This document shows positions 6,151 through 13,588 of a stretch of DNA of 13,766 nucleotides, in pieces. Under the pieces are notes generated by a model. It saw only the letters and a list, made by a program, of their open reading frames with translations. It ran no database searches and was not told the origin of the DNA. A program made the position numbers and the translations under genes. Position 1 is the first letter of the stretch, and each line of letters begins with the position of its first letter. This DNA comes from an uncultured Eubacteriales bacterium (GTDB taxonomy: Bacteria > Bacillota > Clostridia > Oscillospirales > Oscillospiraceae): the NCBI GenBank assembly GCA_905201305.1, contig CAJKNS010000034.1:1-13766 (forward strand). The letters are read 5' to 3'.

Positions 6151-8247
6151 TTATGCCTTTCGGCTGCCCAAGCGCTTGACGATATACCGCCCGGCCGCCT
6201 CGGCGCCATGACCAAGATTGTAGATTTCCTTTTCCTTCACCGCCTGAATGGTCTCACGGAATTCGTCGGGACGGGACAGCAAATCCTTTGCAACAGCGCC
6301 CGCTTGATCCAACTGGTCAAGCTCCAGCTCGCCGCCCAGCTGACCGCGAATCCGGATATCAAAGGGCACCACATCGATCTTGTCGTATTCGGGGTTCATA
6401 ATCTTCATGGGGGTATTGATATAGAGCACCGGCTTCAGCGTGGAGAGTGCAAACTCAAAGCCAACGTTGGACCAGTCGGTTACCAGCAGGTCCGCGCTGT
6501 AAACGGTATCCGTGGAGCTGAAATCCGTCTGGATGATGAAGTCCTCTCCCAGCTTGTCCTTGTATCGGCTCTGGAGTCCTTCGATTTTCTCGCCGTACAG
6601 CCGCACATACTGGGGATGGGGACGGATAATCAGCCGGACGCCGGGCTGTAGGAACTGCTCGATCAGCGTGTCGATGCAGGAATCCATGATATTGTCCTTC
6701 TGCCAGGAGGGCGCCACCAGAATGGTCTTCTTCTCATGGGGCACCTTGGGGGTGTTCTCCCAGGCTTCGGTCATCTCATCCAGCAGTCCATAGCCCACCT
6801 GCACCAGACGGCGGGGCTTGAGGTTGTAAAGCTTCTCAATGGCGCGGGCTTCCTCCATCTGGTGGGGTCCCACGCAGAACAGTGTGTCATAATGGTCCAG
6901 CGCATGGGTTCTGAGGGTCATGTTATCGGAGCTGACGCCGTGGTCAGTGTAGATGTACTCAATGTCCTTCCGTACCAGGCTGCGCTTGATATGATAGGTT
7001 TCCAGATCTGGCATGGTCATAATCACCATGTCCGCATCCATCTTCATCATCAGCGTAATGAGCTTCATTTCGCCGATGTAATAGGGCTTGATGCGCGGCT
7101 CGTTCATGGAGAACACCGCATCCTTGGGGTCCGAGGTAATATAATGGATCACAATGTCGGAATGCTTCAGCACGTAGTCGATCATGCCCGCAAAGTATTT
7201 ATAGAAGCCGCTGCCCTCGCTGTAGAATACCAGCTGCTTATGCTCCTTGTCGGACAGGAACCGATGATAATCATCGTGCTCCTGCTTTTTATAGGGCTCC
7301 AGCTCCTTTTTCTTCTGGGCGTCCTTTGCCTTAAGCTCCTCCAGATCCTTTTTGCTCTCCTCCAGCTCTGCATAGTCGATGTACTTGGAGGGCTTGTAGA
7401 GGAAGTTCATAAAGTAGAGGTTGGCAATGGCAAAGAGGTTACTGGCAATCCAGTAAAGACCTACGCCGGCAGGCACCAGATAGGTGAAGTAGGTGGAGAA
7501 TGCCACGGTAAAAATCGTCACACCCCAGCGGCTCAGGAAGCCCTGCTCCTTCTGGAGGACGTTATCCCGGTTCTGCGCCCAGCACAGCAGGAACGTAGAG
7601 CCGCAGGACAGCAGCGGCACCAGGGAAATCAGCGAAATGGGAAGCACCGGCGGCACCTGAGACAGGTTGATGCCCAGGAACATGGTGTTAAGACTCTGCG
7701 CCGCGGAAATAATCCCCACAATGTCTACCCCCGGCAGCTGATCGGCAAGTCCCATGAAGTAGCCATAGTTTGCACTGTTGCGCATTGCCTCAATAACCTT
7801 GAGCTGTGCGCCGCTGCCCAGTTCGTCCACACCCAGCAGCTGCGCCGTAGCCGCCACAAAGGTCTTGCAGGTGGCTGCATCGATCCGCAGAAGGTGCTGC
7901 ATGGGATTGTAGATAACGTTAATGAGTCCCAGCACCAGAATAATCTGAATAATCATCGGCACCATGCCCAGCATGGGGCTGTAATGCTCCCGCTTATACA
8001 GGGCAATGGTCTCGTCCGAAATGGTGTCCTTACCGCCATAATGCTTCGCGGTAATCCGGTTGATTTCCGGCTGGAGACGAATCATTTTAATGGAGTTTTT
8101 CTGCACCACCACAGACAGGGGCAGCAGAATGATCTTGCTGAGCAGGGTAAACAGCAGAATTGCAATGCCATAGCTCTTTACCAGCTTGTAGCAGAGCCAC
8201 ATCAGCCATCCCAGGGGAATGCCGATGCAAGTGTTAATCAGTGACAT
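6151..8247 (-). CDS. YidC/Oxa1 insertase domain fused to CDP-glycerol glycerophosphotransferase-like domain
   Basis: 698-residue two-domain protein in one uninterrupted frame. Residues 1-285 are a YidC/Oxa1/SpoIIIJ-type membrane domain: amphipathic start, TM1 with YGIAILLFTLLSKIILLPL (26-44), a cytosolic hairpin (50-92), and helices near 93-113, 202-222, 240-258 and 262-283, ending LVPAGVGLYWIASNLFAIAN. A highly charged, coiled-coil-like linker covers 291-337. Residues 338-698 are a TagB/TagF-type transferase: HG (436-437) in YTDHGVSSDN, VAPSWQKD (511-518), RPHP (542-545) and VTDWSNVGFEFA (589-600), the usual catalytic and donor-binding blocks. Gram-positive YidC ends in the cytosol, which puts the transferase where CDP-alcohols are. 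There is no TagD/TarD here to make CDP-glycerol; licC is the only CDP-alcohol maker in the window. K38 replaces the groove arginine of SpoIIIJ. The ATG follows GAGGAAG. Confidence 0.9.
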   Translation of the reverse strand: MSLINTCIGIPLGWLMWLCYKLVKSYGIAILLFTLLSKIILLPLSVVVQKNSIKMIRLQPEINRITAKHYGGKDTISDETIALYKREHYSPMLGMVPMIIQIILVLGLINVIYNPMQHLLRIDAATCKTFVAATAQLLGVDELGSGAQLKVIEAMRNSANYGYFMGLADQLPGVDIVGIISAAQSLNTMFLGINLSQVPPVLPISLISLVPLLSCGSTFLLCWAQNRDNVLQKEQGFLSRWGVTIFTVAFSTYFTYLVPAGVGLYWIASNLFAIANLYFMNFLYKPSKYIDYAELEESKKDLEELKAKDAQKKKELEPYKKQEHDDYHRFLSDKEHKQLVFYSEGSGFYKYFAGMIDYVLKHSDIVIHYITSDPKDAVFSMNEPRIKPYYIGEMKLITLMMKMDADMVIMTMPDLETYHIKRSLVRKDIEYIYTDHGVSSDNMTLRTHALDHYDTLFCVGPHQMEEARAIEKLYNLKPRRLVQVGYGLLDEMTEAWENTPKVPHEKKTILVAPSWQKDNIMDSCIDTLIEQFLQPGVRLIIRPHPQYVRLYGEKIEGLQSRYKDKLGEDFIIQTDFSSTDTVYSADLLVTDWSNVGFEFALSTLKPVLYINTPMKIMNPEYDKIDVVPFDIRIRGQLGGELELDQLDQAGAVAKDLLSRPDEFRETIQAVKEKEIYNLGHGAEAAGRYIVKRLGSRKA

Positions 8248-8292
8248 GAACTTACTTCCTCGTTTCTAGCGAATTGTATATTGTATGTTGTT

Positions 8293-9957
8293 CTAGCGTT
8301 TCGGGGGCTTATGCCCCGATGCGCCTTTTTCAGGTTTGCGGCCCGATCTTCCCGGTCCTTTTTTGTGGTGCTTATCCGGTTCGTTCCATTCCGCAGCGCT
8401 GTCCTCTGCCCAGGATTCCTCCGGCTCCTCCGCTGACACGGCTGCTTCCGGATGCTCCTTGGAATTGAAATAATCCGGCAGCACATAGCCCTCCGCCGGT
8501 TCCACCATCGCAAGGTCCAGATCATACGCGGCATTGAGCACCATTCTTGTGGCATTGATGCCCGTTTGTCCCTCCAGGTCCAGCTGCTGACCGGGAATAT
8601 AGGCGGACACCAGCGCATTTTGCATCACTGGCGTCTCCTTTTCCGTGTCAAACCAGGGACCGCCAAATTGCTCCACCATGTGAAGGGGCACTCTTGCGCC
8701 ATGATCCGACAGGAGCAGAATCGCAGCGTCTGGGTCCTTTTCCTGAATGCTGTCGATGGTTTCAAGAATCACGGAATTGATGTACTGGAGCTGATCGGTG
8801 TAAAGCTCCGGCTCCTTCCAATACCAGTATTTGCTTTTTTCCGTCTGGATGCTGCCGTCCTTGTGGAATACAAAGGGTGCATGGGGGCACTGAATATAGC
8901 TCACCGTCAGAGTCGGACCCTCCACCTCATCCGCGCAGCCTTTCAGCGCGTCAATGGCATTTTCCACCGGTCCCACATAGTTGTCCCGGTAGTTTTGGAA
9001 GATTTTCATTTCAATTCTCTTCCGAATGGGCGGAATCTGCTGGAACAAACTGTGCTGGAGCAGGTAAGAGGAGATATTGTCCTCATGCTGTCCCCGAGTC
9101 AGCTCCTTTGCCGGAAACCGGAGATAGCGCCAATGATTCACCAGATTGACCTGATATCCGTTCCCCCAAAACAGCTGTACCAACGCAGGATTCTCCAGAT
9201 ACTCCCGGCGCACCCGCGCGGTCATATCGTCACTTACCACATAGTTGAGGTTCAGGAGATTGGGTACAATGTCCTCCGTCCAGCAGGACTCGGTATTTCG
9301 GCTGGTCTCGGAGACGGAAAAGCCCCGCTCCTTCAGGGCATCATAAAAATCGCTGTTGTCATAGCCGAAATAGGTATCGAGATTCTCCGTGCCGCCATAT
9401 TCGTCGAACAGGAGATAATAGAAATTGCGCTGCTTCCCTTCGAACCGTGCCGTCCGGATTTCCTCCGGCGCATCCGGCGGCGGTGGCTGGGTGGCGCCGG
9501 AAATCAGCTTTGGCGCCGCAATGATTCCGCTGATGAAGCACAGCGCCCCAAAGGTTAGGGCAATAATCCCGCAGCCTGCGGTCATATTAGGCTTCTTTTT
9601 CAAAAGCAAAATCAGAATCAGCAGCAAAACCAGCCCGATGAGCAGCAGCTGATAGCGATCCCGCAGCCACGGCAGCTTTTCCTTGATGCCCTGGGATACC
9701 ATGGTAAAGTTGATGACCACCAGTATGCCAAGGCAGGTCATAAACGATGCCCGGCTCATGTTCCGGAACATGATTCCGGTCACCAGCAGGATGCCCAGCG
9801 CCGTTAAGAGGAAAATCCCCGCGAACAGCCGGGTATCCCCCAGCGATGCTTCTCCGGCATTTTGAGCGTAAATAAAAATACAGGGATACAGACTGGTTAG
9901 GATCACCGCAGCCAGTCCCGCAGCCCAGCTTTTCAGATGTCCGCGCAGTGTCTTCAT
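8293..9957 (-). CDS. LtaS-like membrane sulfatase / phosphoglycerol transferase family protein
   Basis: 554-residue alkaline-phosphatase-superfamily membrane enzyme. About five N-terminal membrane segments (near 11-31, 43-63, 71-89, 104-120, 127-147) are followed by a proline-rich linker and an extracellular catalytic domain, the layout of LtaS. YLLFDEYGG (181-189) provides metal ligand D185/E186, T227 in SCWTEDIVPN is the likely nucleophile, CPHAPFVF (357-364) has a conserved histidine, and LLLSDHGAR (414-422) gives D418-H419. Residues 505-554 are an odd tail, first acidic then Lys/Arg/Gly-rich. This group often sits in polysaccharide and teichoic-acid loci; the reaction could be transfer or cleavage of a phosphoalcohol head group outside the cell. 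The ATG at 9957 follows AGGAGG. It is the first gene of the six-gene unit, 45 bases before the fusion gene, behind a good promoter. Confidence 0.86.
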   Translation of the reverse strand: MKTLRGHLKSWAAGLAAVILTSLYPCIFIYAQNAGEASLGDTRLFAGIFLLTALGILLVTGIMFRNMSRASFMTCLGILVVINFTMVSQGIKEKLPWLRDRYQLLLIGLVLLLILILLLKKKPNMTAGCGIIALTFGALCFISGIIAAPKLISGATQPPPPDAPEEIRTARFEGKQRNFYYLLFDEYGGTENLDTYFGYDNSDFYDALKERGFSVSETSRNTESCWTEDIVPNLLNLNYVVSDDMTARVRREYLENPALVQLFWGNGYQVNLVNHWRYLRFPAKELTRGQHEDNISSYLLQHSLFQQIPPIRKRIEMKIFQNYRDNYVGPVENAIDALKGCADEVEGPTLTVSYIQCPHAPFVFHKDGSIQTEKSKYWYWKEPELYTDQLQYINSVILETIDSIQEKDPDAAILLLSDHGARVPLHMVEQFGGPWFDTEKETPVMQNALVSAYIPGQQLDLEGQTGINATRMVLNAAYDLDLAMVEPAEGYVLPDYFNSKEHPEAAVSAEEPEESWAEDSAAEWNEPDKHHKKGPGRSGRKPEKGASGHKPPKR

Positions 9958-10013
9958 TGTTCAGAATCCTCCTGAATTTCGGACTTCTTCTGTCACTGCG
10001 TTTTCCGGAACAT

Positions 10014-10041
10014 ATGATACGCCTGCCAGAAAGTTTGTCAA
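10014..10041 (-). promoter_or_regulatory. promoter of the surface-polymer/phosphocholine operon
   Basis: On the minus strand TTGACA (10036-10041) is separated by 16 bases from TATCAT (10014-10019), five of six matches to consensus. Transcription would begin near 10007 and give a leader of about 50 bases to the LtaS-like gene. No riboswitch or attenuator structure is seen in that leader. Confidence 0.7.
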
Positions 10042-10046
10042 CCTTT

Positions 10047-10074
10047 ATTCTATCATACATTCCTTAATTTGCAA
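10047..10074 (-). promoter_or_regulatory. possible second, upstream promoter of the same operon
   Basis: TTGCAA (10069-10074), 16 bases, TAGAAT (10047-10052) on the minus strand. The -35 is weak (four of six), but the -10 region reads TATGATAGAAT, a good AT-rich melting site. It would start about 33 bases upstream of the main promoter. Confidence 0.35.
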
Positions 10075-10162
10075 TCTTATTTTTCACAGATTCCACACAT
10101 TCTACTGCATAATATACAAAAACACGGTTCCAAATCCCTCCAATGTCCATATAACCGCCCAA

Positions 10163-10199
10163 GGGGCAGTACGGATTGCCGTTTTCTCCGCACTGCCCC
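10163..10199 (-). terminator. hairpin after the arginine deiminase operon
   Basis: A 12-base GC-rich stem (10163-10174 with 10188-10199, one G-U wobble on the minus strand) with a 13-base loop lies 23 bases after the permease stop. The bases that follow on the minus strand lack a T-run, so intrinsic termination may be incomplete; it may act as an RNA 3' end or need Rho. The rest of the 265-base gap (9958-10222) holds only the promoters described and AT-rich sequence. Confidence 0.5.
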
Positions 10200-10222
10200 G
10201 ATTCTATGCTCTATCATCTTGT

Positions 10223-11626
10223 TTAGCCGCCCAGCCAAGCGCCAATACCCAGGCACAGAAGGCACACCACCGTCAACGCCGCCAGCAGCTTCCATACAAA
10301 TCGAATCCAGGTGCCATAGGATACCCGCCCGATGGCAAGCGCACCCATTACCACCGCAGAAGTGGGGGTAATCAGGTTCACAAGTCCCGATGCAGTCTGG
10401 TAGGCGGTCACCAGCAGCGCACGGCTTACACCGGTCATCTCCGCCAGCGGCGCCATAATGGGCATGGACAGGGTTGCAAGTCCCGAGGACGAAGGAATCA
10501 GGAACGACAGCAGCACAAAAATGCCAAAGGACAGGAGGATAAATCCCACGCCGCCCGCTTCGGACAGTGCCTGCTCGCCCCAATATAATATGGTATCGGT
10601 GATTTTCCCCTGATTCATAATCACCGTAATGCCCCGGGAAATGCCGATGATAAACGCAACGCCCAATAAATCCGCTGCACCGGCTACAAATCCGCTGACG
10701 ATTTCCTTTTCTCCCACGCCGCAGAGCATCCCGGTCAGCACCGCCGCCACCCAGAATAGTGCCGACAGCTCCGGGAACCACCAGCCCAGGGTTGGAATGG
10801 CGGTAAGCCCCATATCGGAAAACGGAATGACGCCATAGAGCATCACCAGGAACGTCCCTGCAAACAGCCAAAGTGCCAGCTTTTGCGATTTGCTCAGCGC
10901 CGTTTTCTCCTGATTTTTCAGAGCAAAATGCCGTAAATTCTCTTCCCGCTGGGCTGCCACCAGACTAAGGCTCGGATCTCTGTGGACCCGCTGCCCGTAA
11001 AGTAGCACATAGCCGATGGACAGCACCAGACAGGCCCCCAGCAGCAGAAGCCGCAGACCAATCCCCTGCCCCATACTAACGCCTGCAAAGCCTGCTGCGA
11101 TGCCGGTGGCAAAGGGATTGACTGTAGATCCCAGCACGCCGGCACCGGCGCCCAGCAGAATCACGCTCACGGCTGTGACGGTATCATACCCCGCTGCCAC
11201 CATTACCGGCAGCAGCAGCGGATAAAATGCAATGGTTTCCTCGGACATGCCGAAGGTGGTCCCGCCCAGTGCAAAGGCACACATGAGAATGGGAATCAGC
11301 ACGCCGCCTCGGTTGCCCAGTTTGCCTACAATGGCTACAATGCCTGCATCCACTGCCCCGGTTTTGCCCATGACACCCAAAAAGCCGCCCACCATCAGGA
11401 TAAATACCGCAACCTCAATGGCTTCGTAAAAGCCCTCCAGCGGCGCTTTTGTCACCGCCCAGATGCTCTGACCGCTGCGGCTCACCTGGGTATAGCTGCC
11501 CGCAATGGGTGCGCCGTCCTCCAAATAGTGATACTGTCCCGCCGGAAGAATCCAGGTCAGTGCAGCAACAATTAAAATCAGCAGCAGCAAAATCGTCTCC
11601 GCACTGGGCATTCTCAATTTACGCAA
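10223..11626 (-). CDS. YfcC/DcuC-family permease, probable arginine/ornithine exchanger
   Basis: 467-residue permease with about 12 membrane segments, of the YfcC family (C4-dicarboxylate anaerobic carrier superfamily). It opens MRKLRMPSAETILLLLILIV followed by LTWILPAGQY, the standard YfcC opening, and carries ALGGTTFGMSEETIAFYP (119-136), the family's conserved re-entrant block, mirrored by SFLIPSSSGLATLSMPIMAPLA in the second half. The start is TTG at 11626, directly after the arcC stop: it lines up with family N-termini, and AGGTGG lies 7 bases upstream; the ATG at 11611 would have no ribosome site. Position in an arginine deiminase operon suggests arginine/ornithine antiport, the role filled by ArcD (another family) in many bacteria; substrate is an inference from context. 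It is the last gene of the operon. Confidence 0.85.
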   Translation of the reverse strand: MRKLRMPSAETILLLLILIVAALTWILPAGQYHYLEDGAPIAGSYTQVSRSGQSIWAVTKAPLEGFYEAIEVAVFILMVGGFLGVMGKTGAVDAGIVAIVGKLGNRGGVLIPILMCAFALGGTTFGMSEETIAFYPLLLPVMVAAGYDTVTAVSVILLGAGAGVLGSTVNPFATGIAAGFAGVSMGQGIGLRLLLLGACLVLSIGYVLLYGQRVHRDPSLSLVAAQREENLRHFALKNQEKTALSKSQKLALWLFAGTFLVMLYGVIPFSDMGLTAIPTLGWWFPELSALFWVAAVLTGMLCGVGEKEIVSGFVAGAADLLGVAFIIGISRGITVIMNQGKITDTILYWGEQALSEAGGVGFILLSFGIFVLLSFLIPSSSGLATLSMPIMAPLAEMTGVSRALLVTAYQTASGLVNLITPTSAVVMGALAIGRVSYGTWIRFVWKLLAALTVVCLLCLGIGAWLGG

Positions 11627-12580
11627 TCAGATCCCACCTATCACTGTTGTTCCGCATTGTCCTGCCAGCGCATCCAATCCCCGGGCAAGGGAGGTGATAA
11701 TGGCACGTCCCTGGGGATTCTTCCGTACAAATTCCATGGCTGCCTGTACCTTTGGCAGCATGGACCCGGCAGCAAAATGCCCCTCCTGACAATACTGCTC
11801 CATTTCCTCCACGGTCACCTGTCCCAGCTTTTTCTCGTCAGGCTGACGGAACCGAATGGACACCGCATCCACCTCAGTGAGGATCAGCAGCACGTCCGCT
11901 TCCATCTCCACTGCCAAAAGCTGTGCTGCCAGATCCTTATCGATGACAGCCGGAACGCCGCGAAGCCCATGATTCTCTTCCTCCACCACGGGAATTCCAC
12001 CGCCGCCGCAGGCAATGGCAATGGTGGTATCCCAGAGGGTTTTCAGGGTGCCGATTTCCACGATCTTCTTGGGCTTTGGCGACGCTACCACCCGCCGCCA
12101 GCCCCGTCCGGCATCCTCTTTTAAGGTATAGCCCTTCTCCTTCTGGATGCTCTGGGCAGTTTCCGCATCATAAAACGGTCCAATGGGCTTTGTTGGATTT
12201 AAAAATGCCGGGTCCTGAGGGTCCACCACCATCTGCGTAACCACTGTGACTACCGGAATATCCCGGCCGCGGCGCAGCAGCTCCGCCCGAAGCTTCTGCT
12301 GCAAATGATAGCCGATATAGCCCTGACTCATGGCGTCGCAGACATCAAAGGGCATGGGCGGGGTCTGCTCTGCCGCCGCTTCGGAGGCAAGAATAATTCT
12401 GCCAACCTGCGGTCCGTTTCCGTGGACCACCGCCATCTCATAACCGCCGCAGCTGAGATCTGCCAGCGTTCTGGCAGTGCGCTCCACCACAATTGCCTGG
12501 GATTCCGCCGTAGGGGGCAGTCCCTTTTCCTCTAAGGCATTGCCGCCCAATGCCACCACAATTCTCTCCGGTCTGCTCAT
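11627..12580 (-). CDS. arcC: carbamate kinase
   Basis: 317-residue cytosolic enzyme that makes ATP, ammonia and CO2 from carbamoyl phosphate and ADP, the energy-yielding step of the arginine deiminase pathway. All landmarks of the amino-acid-kinase-fold family are present: ALGGNAL (10-16), VHGNGPQVG (52-60), ACGGGGIPV (190-198), AVIDKDLAAQLLA (211-223) and AAGSMLPKVQAA (270-281). Length is normal for the family (310-320). Its ATG overlaps the arcB stop by four bases (ATGA), so translation is coupled, and the permease begins right after its TGA. I see no anomaly. Confidence 0.97.
   Translation of the reverse strand: MSRPERIVVALGGNALEEKGLPPTAESQAIVVERTARTLADLSCGGYEMAVVHGNGPQVGRIILASEAAAEQTPPMPFDVCDAMSQGYIGYHLQQKLRAELLRRGRDIPVVTVVTQMVVDPQDPAFLNPTKPIGPFYDAETAQSIQKEKGYTLKEDAGRGWRRVVASPKPKKIVEIGTLKTLWDTTIAIACGGGGIPVVEEENHGLRGVPAVIDKDLAAQLLAVEMEADVLLILTEVDAVSIRFRQPDEKKLGQVTVEEMEQYCQEGHFAAGSMLPKVQAAMEFVRKNPQGRAIITSLARGLDALAGQCGTTVIGGI
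11634..11639 (-). promoter_or_regulatory. ribosome binding site supporting the TTG start of the permease
   Basis: AGGTGG on the minus strand, within the last codons of arcC, 7 bases before the TTG at 11626. It is imperfect but the only purine-rich site near any candidate start. Confidence 0.55.
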
Positions 12581-13569
12581 AGCGTTGCCACCAAAATCGC
12601 CTTAATGGCATGCATCCGGTTCTCCGCCTGATCGAACACCACGGAAACCGAGCTCCGGAATACGCTGTCGGTGACCTCGCGGATATCCACGCCCTTTTCC
12701 AGCCAGGTCTGCGCCATCACCGTACCGGTATCGTGGAAGGAGGGCAGGCAGTGCATAAAAATCACGCTGGGATTGTGGGTGTCCGCCAACAGCTGCTCGT
12801 CCACCCGGTAAGGGGTCAGCAGCTGCGTCCGGGCAGGAATCTTGTCCTCCTCGCCCATGGACGCCCAGATATCGGAGTAAACGGCGTCTGCTCCATGAAG
12901 CTCCTGACGATCCGTGGTCAGAATAATCTTCGCGCCGGACTGCTCTGCCTGCCGCCGCACCCGTTCCATGATGTTCTGATCCACACCGTCAATGAGCTCC
13001 TTGGGACCATAGCCCACAAAATCCACGCCCAGCTTGCAGCAGCCGAACATCAGCGCATAGCACATATTGTTCCGCACATCGCCCACAAACACCAGCTTCT
13101 GATGGTCAAGCGGCTTTGCCACATGCTCCTCCAGGGTCATGAAATCGGCGATAATCTGGGTGGGATGATCGTCATCAGTCAGACCGTTGTACACCGGTAC
13201 GCCGCTGTATTTTGCCAGGGTTTCCACCACCTTCTGGTCATAGCCCCGGTATTCAATCCCGTCAAAGAACCGTCCCAGTACCTTTGCGGTGTCCTCCATG
13301 GATTCCTTTTTGCCCATCTGCGAGCTGCCGGGCTCCAGAAACGTCACATTGCCGCCCTCATCGTGCACTGCGACCTCAAAGGCACAGCGGGTCCGGGTTG
13401 AGGTCTTCTCAAACAGCAGGGCAACGTTCTTTCCCTGAAGGCTGCTGCCCAATACGCCGCTGCGCTTTTTTGCCTTCAAATTGTGCCCCAGATCCAGCAA
13501 ATAGCGAATCTCTCCAGGGGTAAAGTCCATCAATGTTAAAAACGATCTGCCTTTCAAATTCACCGGCAT
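12577..13569 (-). CDS. arcB: ornithine carbamoyltransferase (catabolic, arcB type)
   Basis: 330-residue enzyme, in this operon splitting citrulline with phosphate to ornithine and carbamoyl phosphate. Motifs: STRTR (57-61) for carbamoyl phosphate, SSQMGKKES (82-90), DDDHPTQ (132-138), D233 with SMG (237-239) for ornithine, and MHCLPSFHD (272-280) with the catalytic cysteine C274. The FHD after HCLP is common in catabolic enzymes. The biosynthetic name argF would be equally valid by sequence; the arcA-arcC context decides for arcB. The ATG at 13569 has AAGGAGG 9 bases upstream, and only 19 bases separate it from arcA. Confidence 0.96.
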   Translation of the reverse strand: MPVNLKGRSFLTLMDFTPGEIRYLLDLGHNLKAKKRSGVLGSSLQGKNVALLFEKTSTRTRCAFEVAVHDEGGNVTFLEPGSSQMGKKESMEDTAKVLGRFFDGIEYRGYDQKVVETLAKYSGVPVYNGLTDDDHPTQIIADFMTLEEHVAKPLDHQKLVFVGDVRNNMCYALMFGCCKLGVDFVGYGPKELIDGVDQNIMERVRRQAEQSGAKIILTTDRQELHGADAVYSDIWASMGEEDKIPARTQLLTPYRVDEQLLADTHNPSVIFMHCLPSFHDTGTVMAQTWLEKGVDIREVTDSVFRSSVSVVFDQAENRMHAIKAILVATL

Positions 13570-13588
13570 ACTATCATCCTCCTTATGA

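Noticed and set aside
6736..8244. Plus-strand open frame of 502 codons
   Set aside because: Exact antisense of the YidC-transferase fusion; no domain, His/Gln-rich shadow composition.
6151..8247. The fusion as an assembly artefact joining two genes
   Set aside because: The linker is coded in one clean frame with normal codon use, no internal ribosome site or start precedes the transferase domain, and both domains are intact; only reads could exclude it fully.
8452..9558. Plus-strand open frame of 368 codons
   Set aside because: Antisense to the LtaS-like gene and without any recognisable motif.
10077..10871. Minus-strand open frame of 264 codons overlapping the permease
   Set aside because: It is a second frame over the permease gene with Gly/Arg/Cys-rich composition; the permease frame carries the family motifs.
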